From Medicago truncatula (lineage: Eukaryota; Streptophyta; Magnoliopsida; Fabales; Fabaceae), in the NCBI RefSeq assembly GCF_003473485.1, contig NC_053045.1, positions 40,342,494-40,406,493 of the forward strand: a stretch of DNA of 64,000 nt, in the 5' to 3' direction. Under the pieces are notes generated by a model. The model ran no database searches and was not told where the DNA came from. It saw nothing but the letters and a program-made list of their open reading frames with translations. Shown here in pieces: positions 24,303 to 37,330 of the stretch; position 1 is the stretch's first letter, and every line of letters begins with the position of its first letter. The position numbers and the translations under genes are program-made.

Positions 24303-27300
24303 ATGATGCTTTGTTGTTGTTCATTGAATTTGAATTTGAATTTAAGAGATCGAATACAACCATGGTTACGCGATTACGATAGCCTTCAATCCTTCGCTAT
24401 CATCCTCATTTACATTCAGGTACTTTCTTTCATTTTCCCTCAATCATTATAATATAATAATAATAATTTGATCGATGATTTCAATGAAGATTGGGTGCGC
24501 GTTACTTGGATCGCTAGGAGCATCATACAATGGTGTATCGCTTATAAATCTTGCTATCTCATTGTTCGCTTTGGTTGCAATTGAGAGTAGTAGTCAGAGC
24601 CTTGGACGCACTTATGCTTTCCTTCTCTTCTGTTCTATCTTGCTCGATATTTCTTGGTTCATTCTCTTCACTCACGAAATTTGGTAAGCCCATCGCAATT
24701 TAGTTTTATTGGTCGCCTTATAGACATGTTATTATGCATTTCACATTGTAGAATTCGTTAGAGATGACAGTAGTGGTGGCCGGTTTTAAAGAGAAAATGT
24801 GGATTATTCGTTTGTCCTATGAATGAATGACTAGAGACACACTTGAGTCCCTAGGAAATTAGGTTTGATTGTTCGAAATTTAAACCTTCCATCTTCTTAT
24901 CACTCTGCTCCTTAACTCCCCCACCCTCCAGGCAGAGTAATAGCTTTTGTATGGGATTTTTGTGGGATGACGAGATGCAAATCACTAAAATATACTCGTT
25001 GCCTGGGAAATCATACTCTTTCACAACAGTTTCCTTTGCGGCTTGTTAAAGCATAGTAATGGCTTTTGTGTGGGATGATGAGACGAAAAACACTGAAATA
25101 CACTTGTTACCTGGAAAGTCACGTCTCTTTCACATAAATTGCCTTTGTGGCTTGTCAAAGCAGCGTAATGGCTTTTGTGTTGGATTTTTGGAATACCTTT
25201 GGGTTGGGTTCATGCCCTTTTGACTTGCGGCATTTTTTGAAAAAAGGTCCTGAACTGACAATGGATCAACTAGATGAAATATGCTTCATCTAGCATATAC
25301 AAACTCTTGTGAACTTATGGGGGTTAGAGACTCTAAATTTGACTAACATTTCAATGCGTTGCTAACTGAGTTGCCTGAAACTTAAAAGTCCTTATTTGCT
25401 ATTTCATTTACATGTATTATTGTGTTGGAATATTTTGATCTGCTATTTGGTGGATGGAATTGAGCATTTAAAATGGAAATGAAGTTCCCAGTTCCAGTTA
25501 TCTTGTTTGGTGTATATATTAGAGTAGGAATTTCAAATATAAGCACAACTCTATGGCATTGAAAATAACTATTTTCAATTTTTAGCCTAGACCCTAAGAA
25601 ATGCTATTCCAAGATTAAAAGTCAACAACAATATGTTATTTTTGTTGTTTACTATCTTCGTTTCTGAGTATCTCAACAAGTTTTGCAGCTAGCATACTTA
25701 GGTTGTTTATGCCGGTAATGTGATTGCAGGATTCTTTGATTACTTTGATCATCTGTGGCAAGGTTCGCTTTTGGTTATCGTAATTGATGGAATATTTTTT
25801 TATCATCATAACGCACTCTAGCCACATCACTGCCAACATTTTTTGCATCCCTCTGTTTATCAATATGAAGTCACTGTGGTATACAATGAACAAACTATAG
25901 TATATATGCTCACATGAACCAATTTTCTATGCTTGTATGAATCAAACAAGTGATCATGACTGTGCTTTTGATTCACATCTGATCAAAATCTTTATGTGTG
26001 TTTGCAGGAATATTTCTTCCGACGATTATGCCAAGTTTTTCATATTTTCTGTGAAACTCACCCTGGCTATGCAAATCATTGGTTTTATAGTGAGGCTATC
26101 ATCCTCATTGTTATGGATTCAAATTTATAGGTTGGGTGCATCCTATGTGGACACAGCTTCTCGAGCAGCAGACTTTGACTTACGGAGTAGCTTTTTGAGT
26201 CCTGTGACACCGGCAGTAGCGAGGCAAATCTCCAATTCGAATGAGATACTTGGAGGCTCTATATATGATCCAGCCTACTACTCATCCCTGTTTGAAGATA
26301 GTCAAGAAAACAAATCTACATGTGGGGTAGGATAAATTTTTCAGAACCATATATCTGTTTATGTTTGCTTCAATGATTAATTTTCAGTTGGTATACATCT
26401 TTTCTGCTGGGTAAAGGAATAAAGATAGATGAAACTGGTTATATTGTCCTGTATATTCTGTAGTTAGCACGCTACCTCTTCTGGTAAATATCCACTTTGT
26501 GAAGTCTTATCGGATATACATTGATGACAAGGACAAGGAAGAAATGAAAGCTTTTCGGAAGACATTAAATTTTACCTGTGAACTTTAGGTTTCTATTTCT
26601 TATCATTGAGATTGAATTACACCTATCCAAAAGAAGGATAAAAGTTCTGCCTAATTTGTCAAACCAATCAATTTTTACCTATTCCTCAGCTTGCTAGTCA
26701 CATATTATGCAATCAAGTGATTGAGTTTAACACTTTATTCTTCTTCCTTCCCTATTGTAAGATGTTGCAGCGGGGGCTCTATTTATTGGTACCAGTCTAG
26801 TCTCTATCATGTTTCAATGGTGCATTTCACCGGTGCACCGACAGTTTTAAGGTTTCACACTGTGAAAGATTAAGCGCCAGAACAAAAACGAATACTAATT
26901 CCTGAGAAGAAAAGGCTTTTTGTAATTTTTTTCCAGGAAAATTCATTATAGGGATTTAATTTAATATTATGTATCCTACATAGTCTTGTTATTTTGATAA
27001 ACTTCGTTGGGCTTTACATATTTCATTTGATTGGTTGTTTCTAGATGCCCAATCATGACATTACCCAGAACGGGTCAACATCAGCCACTGGAGTCTCTCC
27101 GAAGACATCCACAGAGATATCTTTTCAGGCTTCGAATGTAGGTATTTGATTATTATATATACCCTTTTGCAGTCTATTTACTTTTTGCAGCATCATGAAT
27201 CTGTAATCTGTATTACTTGGCCTAAAACCTCTTTTACCCTGATCTCATGTTAACAGTTTACTGAGAATTTCGATCTGTTATGCATTTTACTGAACGACAC

Positions 27301-30150
27301 AGATGGATGTCTGTTGAATGTCATAAGAACATGGGCATTTTAATTATTTTTTATTGGTTTTTTTAATAAAAAAAAACATTTAAAAGTGATCACTTTAGAG
27401 ATTTTATTTTAGATAGTTTTGTCCTAATCATGGTTGATCAAGGCTAGACTGTGGTACTTTCAGAAGAAAAGTTTGCTAAGTGCAGTTTTATCATGTATAC
27501 ACAGGAGCCTGCCATGCGTAAATTGTGAAACAACTTATACTTTCAGTTATGCTTTTATTCCAATGATTTTTCTTGTCTCCTGGTTTATCGGTCTCTAGTT
27601 CACATGTTTAATGACTAAGGCGATATCTTTGGATCAACAGTGGATTCAAGATGAAACTAGTCAATTGCCTGCTTTGCACGGTCTTTTTAATGGAGAGTTT
27701 CATTTACGTTGATGTTTTATCTGGTCTTATTTATTTTTCTTTGGAAAAATTAGTGACCACATCAATGACCAAAATTTGTTCGCCTTGATAATCATTTGGT
27801 TGTCTTTCAAATGTTTTCCCTATTAGGAGGACAATTCACTGCCAAGGCTTTCAAATGTCTTTTCCTAGAGCACTCTCTTGATAATCATTTGATTGTCTTT
27901 GCTTTCTCCATCTTTTTGTTTTATTACTTTTCAACGATGACTATGACTGCTGACGGGTGCTAGCATCAAGGTAGACAAAATCGAGATCCTAAGTAAGATC
28001 GGGTAGGACCCATGAAATCGTGAATCGGAGGATCGTAACACGGATCGTAAGATCCTACCAAATTTAAAAATTCATATATATTGCATATAAATTCATAGAT
28101 ATTCATATGAAGCAACATAATTTAATAGAAAGAAAACTTTAAATAACACTAACATTCATTATCAGTAGCACATTAAATAAATTATATGGTGTGGTAGAAC
28201 AGTAAATAAATTATATGGTGTGGTTGAGAACAGAACAAAGGGAAAAGGGTTGAATATAAAATAGAGTGGCTATGAAAGAATGAAGGATTGTAGTCTGCAG
28301 AACTAATGGGGGTAGAAGACTGAATAAATAATTAACGTGATAGAGGGAATTGCATTGGTAAGGTTCCATGATTTATGGGTGTATTGGAAAATTTCCCTAA
28401 TTATTGATAGTGGCTTTATTGGAAAGATTTTCAGTAATCAATTGGTTTAATGAGAATTTGAAACTGTTTCAGAAAATTAGAAGAGTGAATCACGTTTTTT
28501 TTTTGCCTTTATGTTCGCAAAAAAAAAAAAGTTGGAATAAATCCGGGTCAAGGCCCGACCAGAAAACCAGGTCTTTAGTAAGTAAAACGCAAACCGGGTC
28601 GAGAACCGACCCGCGGACCCGGATTTCTGGATCTCAAATCTGAATCGCCAGAATCGTACGATACAAACAATTCTGCGTTTTTCAACGGCGATCCAAACCG
28701 CGACCACCAATTTCCGATTCCGACGACTTTCCGGCACGGCAAGAGGAGGTCAGATCGCAAACTCGGACGATCCTACGAGTTGGATCGCGAGTTTGTCTAC
28801 CTTGGCTAGCATGGTTGAGAGGATGTTGCCATTTCTCATCAACTCACCATGTAGTTCCTTCTACCTTGGCCCTGATATCTCTCTTCTGATTAGTAAATAG
28901 TCTGTCCACAACTTTATTCAATTCAGGTTTTTCATTATTTTAGAAGCGATTCCATTTTAAAAACCACGTGTGAATCTCTTTCCTATCTAGGTTGGTGCCA
29001 TACAATGTTTGTTAGATGTCTGCCCCTTAAAAACAAAGTTTTTCTTGGCTCAATCAAGAATGAAGAAGCATGAAATTGGATAGAAATGTACTGCAAATAT
29101 ATGTTTTTTATATACAAATACAGTTTCAATTGAATTAGATCGTTTCCATTAATATTTCTTGCATTTGTTTCGTGCTTAAAAGTTGATGGCATCAAGGTAG
29201 ACAAACTCGCGATCCAACTCGTAGGATCGTCCGAGTTTGCGATCTAACCTCCCCTTGCCGTGCCGGAAAGTCGTCGGAATCGGAAATTGGTGGTCGAGGT
29301 TTGGATCGCCGTTGAAAAACACATAATCGTTTGTATCGTACGATTCCGACGATTCAGATATGAGATCCATAAATCCGGGTCCACGGGTCGGTTCTCGACC
29401 CGGTTTGCGTTTTACTTACTAAAGACCGAGTTTTCGGGTCGGGTCTTTGACCCGGATTTATTCAAACCTTTTTTTTTTTTTTTTGCGAACATAAAGGCCA
29501 AAAAAAACGTGTTTCACTCTTCTAATTTTCTGAAACGGTTTCAAATTCTCATTAAACCAATTGATTACTGAAAATCTTTCCAATAAAGCACTATCAATAA
29601 TTAGGGAAATTTTCCAAGACACCCATAAATCATGGAACCTTACCAATGCAATTCCCATATTTATAGCAATCAATTCCCTCTATCACGTTAATTATTTATT
29701 CAGTCTTCTACCCCCATTAGTTCTGAAGACTACAATCCTTCATTCTTTCATAACCACTCTATTTTATATTCAACCCTTTTCCCTTTGTTCTCTTCTCAAC
29801 CACACCATATAATTTATTTACTATTCTACCACACCATATAATTTGTTTAATGTGCTACTGATAATGAATGTTAGTGTTATTTAAAGTTTTCTTTCTATTA
29901 AATTATGTTGCTTCATATGAATTTATATGCATATATATGAATTTTTAAATTTGGTAGGATCTTACGAACCGTGTTACGATCCTCCGATTCACGATCTCAT
30001 GGGTCCTACCCGATCTTACTTAGGATCTCGAGTTTGTCTACCTTGGATGGCATGTCTAATTGTCTACTGGCATCTTGACTCACCCAGATCAGATCTGTCT
30101 AGTTGGTAACTTCTTATGTGTTTTGATCCTTGCAGGAAGAGAATGTATAA
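24303..30150 (+). CDS. Small multi-pass membrane protein resembling AGTRAP
   Basis: Exons: 24303-24419, 24490-24683, 26008-26326, 27045-27137 and 30136-30150. They encode 245 residues. Four hydrophobic segments lie at about 29-50, 54-71, 80-100 and 113-141, followed by a soluble serine-rich tail. The order of segments and motifs (LLDISWFILF, LTLAMQIIGF, WIQIYRLG) resembles type-1 angiotensin II receptor-associated protein, which plants carry without the receptor; function in plants is unknown to me. Two in-frame ATGs (24303, 24306) are possible starts; an upstream frame is stopped. The last junction is ambiguous: AAT then GTAGGT gives the tail NEENV, while GTAG then GTATTT gives a 254-residue protein ending at 30173. 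Intron 4 is 3 kb and holds two hAT-like elements. Confidence 0.75.
27967..28804. mobile_element. hAT-like element, left copy, in intron 4 of the AGTRAP-like gene
   Basis: 838 bp. Ends CAAGGTAGACAAAATCG and the complement of CAAGGTAGACAAACTCG. A perfect 8-bp duplication GCTAGCAT flanks it (27959-27966 and 28805-28812). No transposase frame. It is closely similar, in reverse orientation, to 29193-30045. Confidence 0.9.
29193..30045. mobile_element. hAT-like element, right copy, inverted
   Basis: 853 bp. Same terminal repeats as the left copy (CAAGGTAGACAAACTCG at the left end). It has its own 8-bp duplication GATGGCAT (29185-29192 and 30046-30053). The different duplication proves a separate insertion event rather than one fold-back element. 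It ends about 90 bp before the last exon. Confidence 0.9.
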
Positions 30151-30623
30151 ATCACAAGATGGAACTTGTTTAAAATAGACACCGAAATGCATTGTTCTCA
30201 CTCCTGTATTGGTATGGGTCTTTCTCATTATGCAGCATCCTGTATGGGAGTAGGTCTTGTACCATATGCATCTGTTGGCAACTTTCTCAATGTAAATGTT
30301 TTGGCAGAAAGGATAGCCACGCCACTGGTGCATTCTATGACAAAAACGAAATCCAAGGTTTTTCCTTGAAGCAGTGCCTGAGTATGTCTGAAATTGAGCT
30401 TAGGAAACAAATCTAGTTACATTTTTGACAGATTTGCATATGAGCAAGCAGTTCGGAATCTGCATGTAGGTGGAAAATATGCCTGGAATTTGTTCCCGGG
30501 TTTTTCTTGCCTTTTTTGTTGCAGTGTTTTAGGAGGCTAGTTAGTAAATCCATTGTTACGAAGCGGGCATTTTATATTTATTTGATTATTTTTTTAAACT
30601 AGACCATGAGAATATATGATATT

Positions 30624-30701
30624 AAAGATGCTATAGAATCAGTTAGTGTTCATATTGAATTGAAAGATGCTATGAAATCAGTTAGTGTTCATATTGAATT
30701 G
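30624..30701. repeat. Two-copy tandem repeat of about 39 bp
   Basis: The unit beginning AAAGATGCTATAGAATCAG is followed directly by a second copy with one change. It is downstream of the AGTRAP-like gene, in or near its 3' flank. Confidence 0.75.
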
Positions 30702-31050
30702 AATAGCGTGCGAATGTTGAATTTGTAATGATTGATAAACATTGATTATAAGGAGGATAAAAGAAAAAGAAGGGTAAAATCTACATCAACCAATTCAAAA
30801 TCCTTTAACATGATATTTCAAATCGGTTTAGTTTCAACATGATTTGATATTTGACGGTATTGCATAAGCAGTGGTTGTTATAATAGTCGTCACTTAGGCC
30901 CCATGCAGCCTTTCTCTTGGCTGAGTATGGAAGCAATAGTGTCATTACTTGATTCACACGTTTTCTATTAAGAATTAACAAGTCTTTCATCAAAGAAATT
31001 AAGCTAGTGCAGAAATAATGAGTAAGACCTTTGCAAACACTCAAATATTA

Positions 31051-31442
31051 ATCACCTATTTGTTGATAAAGAATAGTTCGAAAGTCCCCTCAATTTGGCA
31101 GTGCCTAATCACCTGTTTGTTGATAAAGAATAGTTCGAAAGCCTCTCATTTTGGCAGTGCATAATCACCTATTTGTTGATAAAGAATAGTTCGAAAGCCC
31201 CTCATTATGACAGTGCCTAATCACCTATTTGTTGATAAAGAATAGTTCGAAAGCCCCTCATTATGACAGTGCCTAATCACCTATTTGTTGATAAAGAATA
31301 GTTCGAAAACCCCTAATTTTGGCGGTGCCTAATCACCTATTTGTTGAAAAGAATAGTTCAAAAGCCCTTCATTTTGGCGGTGCCTAATCACCTATTTGTT
31401 GATAAAGAATAGTTCAAAAGATCCTCATTTTGGCGGTGCCCA
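31051..31442. repeat. Minisatellite, 7 copies of a 56-bp unit
   Basis: Each unit begins ATCACCTATTTGTTGATAAA, continues GAATAGTTCGAAAG and ends GGCAGTGCCTA or a variant. Seven units with scattered substitutions fill the interval. Intergenic; no reading frame is conserved across the units. Confidence 0.9.
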
Positions 31443-32154
31443 AAGATACAACAAAACGTTGGTACTTTGGTTTCTAGAAACTATACGAGGCCAACGATCC
31501 AAGTTCATGAGCTAACTTGGTTTCATTTTAATTCACCCAAAAAATAGCTTGGTTTCATTTTCATGTGATTTAATCTTTTTTTTTTTTTGAGGAATTTTTT
31601 ATGTGATTTAATCATGACAGTGGATTGATAAAATATAAGTTGATGATCCAAAATGAATGGTCGCAAAAAATGGTTCGTATCAAACGTGGGTATATCCTTA
31701 TCTTTATAGTTGTATTACTTTGCTAATATTTAAAAGACCAGATCATCACATTCCAAAATTGCGAAACAGACTAAAATATGAAAACCATACACTTCTTTTT
31801 TTTTTTTTTTTGAAGGAGAAAACCATACACTTCTTAATCATGATATATATTGCATTACTTCAGCAACATCAGCCGCAAAATAATAATCAAAAACAAAAAG
31901 TTGCCCACATTTTCGAGTACCAAAAATTCATACATATAATCTCAAAAATTTAAGAGTTTGCAACTTTTCTCAACGATAACATAAGGTAATAGTGGTATGC
32001 AAATACGTGTAGAAAAGGGAAAACCCCAATAAAAGCATCAATTGATGTTTTGCATCCAATGTAGACTGTAGATGGTATAATATAAGAGTTCATTATTTTC
32101 CATCATAAAAATACTTCGCCAAAAAGCAGAAAAAAATCACTTTTTAATGGGAGA
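31443..32154. other. Intergenic DNA downstream of pyruvate kinase 1
   Basis: About 0.7 kb, AT-rich with poly-T runs. The end nearest 32154 is the presumed 3' untranslated region of the kinase. Nothing else was recognised. Confidence 0.4.
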
Positions 32155-35100
32155 TCATTTCACGGTCAAGATTTTGATGATTGATGCGGTACCCACGCGA
32201 TGCAGAACCACAACAGAATCCCCATTAACGCAGAGTCCCTTTCCCTTGGCACATTGAAGGGCAAATTCTATTGCATCTTCTGTTGTTTCTGCATGAGAAG
32301 CTCTAGCAGAAGCTGCACTTAATATTGGAATCAATCCTCGGAATATCAAGCTATGTCTCGCAGGGGACTCATCACTGCATGACCAATCAAAGGTATCAGT
32401 CGTTAGCTCAGGAACAACAACAGAAAGAATTGGCGTGCCTGGCCTGTATTTAGCCACCAATTTTGCAGTAGTCCCTCCTCTAGTTAAAACCAATATGAGA
32501 GCTGCTCTAGCAGAGTTGGCTGTTCTAACAGCAGAAGAAGCTAGACTCTCCAACGGGCTCATGGGTACTGGTGAGTGCTCCATTATCCTTTTGAATACAT
32601 CTCCATAGTCAATGGTGCTCTCAGCTTCAACACATATTTTAGCCATTGTACGAACAGCGAGTTCTGGATAAGCTCCAGCAGCAGTTTCACCACTAAGCAT
32701 GACACAGTCTGTTCCATCCAGAACTGCATTTGCAACATCAGTAGCTTCAGCTCTGGTTGGCCGGGGAGATTTGATCATTGACTCCAACATCTGGGTCGCA
32801 GTAACGACCGGTTTTCCTTGGATATTGCACTTATAAATCATCACTTTTTGTGCGAGAAATATTTTCTCAATTGGAATTTCCATTCCAAGGTCACCACGTG
32901 CCACCATAAATGCATCAGAGTTTGCAAGGATATCATCAAAGTTTGCAACCCCTTCTTGGTTTTCAACCTGCCACATACAGTTGCAAGTCGCAGAAAAAAA
33001 GCAACTAGAAATAAGTAATTGAACATAAACATATACAAGAGATAGAAAAAATCAGTAGGAACTCAAACATATTTTCTTTGAAAAGCATCTCAAAGTTTGT
33101 TAGATGATGTCAAATAACACACATTAATGTGGATGCAGCAATCATCTCTATGAAATCATGTCTGATTAGAACTCTTGACACATCGTTAAACAAGCTCAAA
33201 AATCACATCTATTCCATGAAGAAAAAAAAATCAGAAATTCATAACATAGCATACCTTTGACATGAGAAGAATGTTCTTAGCATGGTGTCCTAGCAGTTTC
33301 CGAACTTGCACCAGATCAGAACCTTTTCGAACAAATGAAAGCGCAATCATGTCAATTTTATTGGGAACTCCCCAAGCCATGATATCTTCCTTGTCTTTCT
33401 CAGTCAAAGTGGGAAGATCCACTACAACTCCAGGCAGATTAACATTCTTTCTCTCGCCTAGAACAGCAGAGTTCTCACAGCGGACTCGAACCAAACCCAA
33501 TTCTTTGTCACATGATAAGACTGTAAATGATATGGTTCCATCTGCGCAGAGTATGACACTCCCGGGCTTCACATCATGAGCCAACTTTTTGTAGCTCATG
33601 CTGATTGTATTCTCATCACCCTTTAGGCTATAGTCAGTTGAAATAGTTATTTCATTACCTTGTTTCAGTTGTATAGGTTTGGCGTCCTTGAGAAATCCAG
33701 TTCGAATCTCAGGCCCCTGCAGCAATGAGCAATGCAAGTAGATGCATAAGATGAAAGATATGAAATGTAGGAACTTGAAAATGCTGGTTTTATTTTATTA
33801 AGTTGATGAATAATAATGCCTCGAACTCTCACCAATTCAGCATTTAGTGAAAGATAGGAAATGTAACATGCCTAAATGATTAAGCCATTCATGTTCTTGA
33901 CCTATGAAACTAAGAAGCATATAATGAGTAAATCAGCAGCTTTACATTGAATTGTTTTTAACTTCATTTTTATGAGCCCAGTAATACTAGATCGGTTTAA
34001 AGAACCTTAAGAACTTTCTGCTACAAGCCTCCAACAACATACCTATTTAAGAACTTCAAATAAGTCCTACAACTACAAGTCACCCTACATCTTGTGCTAT
34101 TATTGTGGAAATTATTTTTTAATGCATAAGAAACAGCTTTTCTACTCTTGTACAATAAGAGTTTTTAGTTGCGGCACTCATCTCATCTCCCTCAAATTAC
34201 AATACTCACCAAAATCAGGTTCTAAACCATAAAGATTAAGAATCAAGTAAGAACCGGACATTGAAGATGCTTTTATATCATTATAGCGCAGAAGCGTTAA
34301 AAGAACTATAGTCTATTTGGATTGACTTATTTGAGCTTACCTACTAGCATAAGCACTTGTGAGACTCTTATGGCCTTGTAAGCACTTGTGAACTTATTTC
34401 TATGACTAGATAAAATAAAGTTTAATTGTTTACATATAAGCTATAAGCAGTTTCCATAAGCTATTTTGAAGAACTTATGAAAATATGTTTAACTTATGAA
34501 CATAACAGAAGTTGATTTCATAACTTCTCTCAAGTAGTCTCACAAGTCCTTATGCTAGTGAATATGCTCAAATAAGTCAATCCAAACAACCTTTATGACA
34601 AATAAAAAAATTATTTTCAGCTTATTTTCATAACCTCTCTAAGATAGCTTATAAAAACTGCTAATAACTTGCATGAAACAAGTTTGACTTTATTTTATCT
34701 TGTTATAAAAATACTTTATAAATAAACAGTTACATGATAAACGCTTAAATGAATTGTTTACCCAAACATAACCTAATCTTACAGTTCAAACATGTATTGA
34801 CGGTAAAGTCACTCTTAATCCGTTAAATTTGATCTTAATTCTTATCCATACATATAAGGTCAAAATCAACTTGATACACTTCATACATCTCACACATCAA
34901 TCACAAACACAGATTACAATTAACAAAGAAAACTCAAGATACATATGAATAATGAGTAATTAATAAATAAATAAATAAATAAATAAATAAAAAGGTTTAA
35001 TACCTTAGTATCAAGCATGACGGCGCAGAGAATTCCGGTATTCTCCATAGCAGCTCTAAGATTATCAAGAGTTTCCTGATGATAGTCATGAGAACCATGA

Positions 35101-35231
35101 GAGAAGTTGAATCTGGCAACGTTCATACCTGCTCGCAAAAGCTTCTCGACCATGGGAACAGACCTAGATGCGGGTCCCAGCGTGCAAACGATCTTAGTTT
35201 TGGGCTTCTTCTCTGCTACAATCGTCGACAT
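32155..35231 (-). CDS. Pyruvate kinase, cytosolic isozyme (copy 1)
   Basis: Three exons: 35231-35004, 33716-33255 and 32967-32155 (76, 154 and 270 residues), all phase 0. They give 500 residues; plant cytosolic enzymes are about 510. It converts phosphoenolpyruvate and ADP to pyruvate and ATP, the last step of glycolysis. Visible signatures: KIVCTLGPASR and NFSHG near the N-terminus, LDTKGPEIRTG spanning the first junction, the catalytic lysine region SFVRKGSD, the active-site segment MVARGDLGMEIP and the loop KPVVTATQMLESM. No plastid transit peptide is present, so it is cytosolic. Copy 2 lies 3.2 kb away in the same orientation. The reading starts at the first ATG, and a TATA box lies about 100 bases upstream. 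Confidence 0.96.
34316..34586. mobile_element. MITE in intron 1 of pyruvate kinase 1
   Basis: Left end TTTGGATTGACTTATTTGAGC is mirrored at the right by CTCAAATAAGTCAATCCAAA. The inverted similarity extends inward through AGCATAAGCACTTGTGAGACT. About 271 bp. Target duplication not resolved; superfamily unassigned. Confidence 0.75.
34962..34993. repeat. (AAAT)n microsatellite in pyruvate kinase 1 intron 1
   Basis: About eight copies of AATA, close to the donor site of exon 1. Confidence 0.85.
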
Positions 35232-35330
35232 GTTTGTTTAGATCGATGAGTGATGGTGTTCTTCTTCTGCTGCCTCTGTTTTGGGTGCGCTGTGCTTTTA
35301 TTCTGACTCTCCAATAAACAACTGAAACCG

Positions 35331-35338
35331 CTTATATA
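35331..35338 (-). promoter_or_regulatory. TATA box of pyruvate kinase 1
   Basis: TATATAAG on the minus strand, about 100 bases upstream of the ATG at 35231, at a usual plant distance. Confidence 0.55.
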
Positions 35339-35441
35339 GATATTCTCAAACAAGCAAGTCTCACGCGGACCAAAATTATTCAACAAAAGTAGTATTTTTT
35401 TCTTGACCAATAATCAACCCAAAAGAAACATTTTATAAAAC

Positions 35442-37330
35442 TAACAGTCAATTTTATTAAAAAAACAAAATTATATATATTTATTTATACTTTTTTCCTC
35501 AAATTTTACTTTCCAAAAAATACTATCTGCACCATTTTTGTTGTTGATAGAAATATCTACATCACTTTTTTTTTTTTAATAAGAAATATCTACATATTTT
35601 TTTTAGGGAAAAAAATATCTACATCATTGTAAAGCTATTATCATGTAAGTCATTATAACACAACAATAATGATAGATTTAGGGATGACAACATTGGCACC
35701 AACAAAAAATATCAGCAATGGATGGATAAATATTTACATTATTGCATCTGAGTTTGGACTTAAGGAATTACCCACAAATTTGAACAAACATGAGTGCAAC
35801 CCACATATTATATAAACTATAATTATAACTTTATATCATACTGCAATTAATTATTTACTCATAAGTCTTTGATATTTATTATAATATTAACTTATTTTTT
35901 TATACTTTTGATATCTTTTTAATTGGTTAAATACTCTGATGTGTGATAATTTATAGGTTGATTTGAAATAGTTTAAATCATACTTTAATTATGTGTGATT
36001 TATTTATTTATTTTCCATTTTGTTGTTAAAGTACGGATAATAGACGCAAGTACGTCTGCTTAGGTGGCCACGAGATGCGGGAACGAGCACCAAATATGTT
36101 GCCTACGAAAATATGTACTCAGCTACGAGCATATTTTATAAATGTGAGTATGGAGATGGACATACTATAATACCATATCTAAAAGGTACGCATTATTATT
36201 GTGGTGGATTAGTAAAATTATTGGACTATTAACAGTCAATTTTATTAAAAAAAAGTTATATATATATATATATTTGTATGTGTTATTGTACCTTTTTATA
36301 CTTTTTTTCTCAAATTTTACTTTCCAAAAAATAGTATGTTGATAAAAATATCTACATCATTTTTTTTAGGGATGAAACATCTACATCATTGTAAAGATTT
36401 TTTTTTTGAAAGGATTGTTGTAAAGATATTATCATGTAAGTTACTACTCTCTCCGTCCTTTATTAGATGATCTGTTTGACAATGTACACTTTTGACCAGA
36501 CATACTTTAACCGTATCATTTAAGATGTTGTTGGATTCGTCTCGATTAATATTTTTAAAATATTAAATTTTCATAATATTTTTAAATAGATAATTAAAGA
36601 TATCAAAGATATAAAATATGCATTGATATGTGTGTTAGAACAAACTAAGTCATCTAATAAGGGACGAAGGAAATATAAAACAACAATAATGATAGATTTA
36701 GGGATGACAATTATATCAGAGTATATTAGCACTAACAAAAAATATCTACGATTTATCTCAAAATATAAATATATACACACATACATACGATAGATGGATA
36801 AATATTTAGATTATTGGGTTTGAGTTTGGACTTGAGGAATTACCCGTAAATTTAAACGAGTATAAGTGCAAATACGAGCACTCTAGTATCCGGTCTGATT
36901 TGCAACCCGCATATTTTATAAATTATAATTATAATTATATATCATATACAATTAATTATTTAATCCCAAATCTTTGATATTTATTATAATATTAACTTAT
37001 TTTTTATACTTTTGATATTTTTTAATTGGCTAAATACTACGATGTGTGATAATTTATAAGTTGATTTGAAATAGTTTAAATCGTATTTTAATATGTGATT
37101 TATTTATTTATTTTTCCTTTTGTCATTAAAGTGCGGGTAATAGACGCAAGCACATGCGTTTAGGTGTCCACAAGATGCGGAAACGAGCACCAAGTGTTGC
37201 CTATGAATGTATGAACTCAGGTACGAGCATAATTTATAAATATAAGTATGGGGATGGACATACTATAATACCAAATCCAAAGGGTACAAATTATCATCGT
37301 GGTAGATTAGTAAAATTATTGAACTATTAA
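35442..37330. repeat. Direct duplication between the pyruvate kinase genes
   Basis: Unit A (35442-36229) and unit B (36230-37330) both begin TAACAGTCAATTTTATTAAA and end GATTAGTAAAATTATTG followed by ACTATTAA. They share internal blocks such as AATGATAGATTTAGGGATGA. Unit B is longer mainly because of a Stowaway insertion. Neither unit codes for anything visible. Confidence 0.85.
36447..36673. mobile_element. Stowaway-type MITE inserted in duplicated unit B
   Basis: Begins CTCTCTCCGTCCTTTATTAG and ends CTAATAAGGGACGAAGGAAA, with TA at both flanks. 227 bp. The matching place in unit A (near 35652) has a single TA and no insert. Confidence 0.9.

Noticed and set aside
28404-29673. Short frames within the twin elements as possible genes or captured exons
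   Set aside because: The same frames appear in both copies through repeat homology, lack any domain and are disrupted between copies.
27967-30045. A single large fold-back transposon
   Set aside because: Each arm has complete ends and a different 8-bp duplication, so they are two insertions.
31051-31442. A CRISPR-like array of regular repeats
   Set aside because: Repeats are directly adjacent with no unique spacers, in a plant nuclear context; this is a minisatellite.
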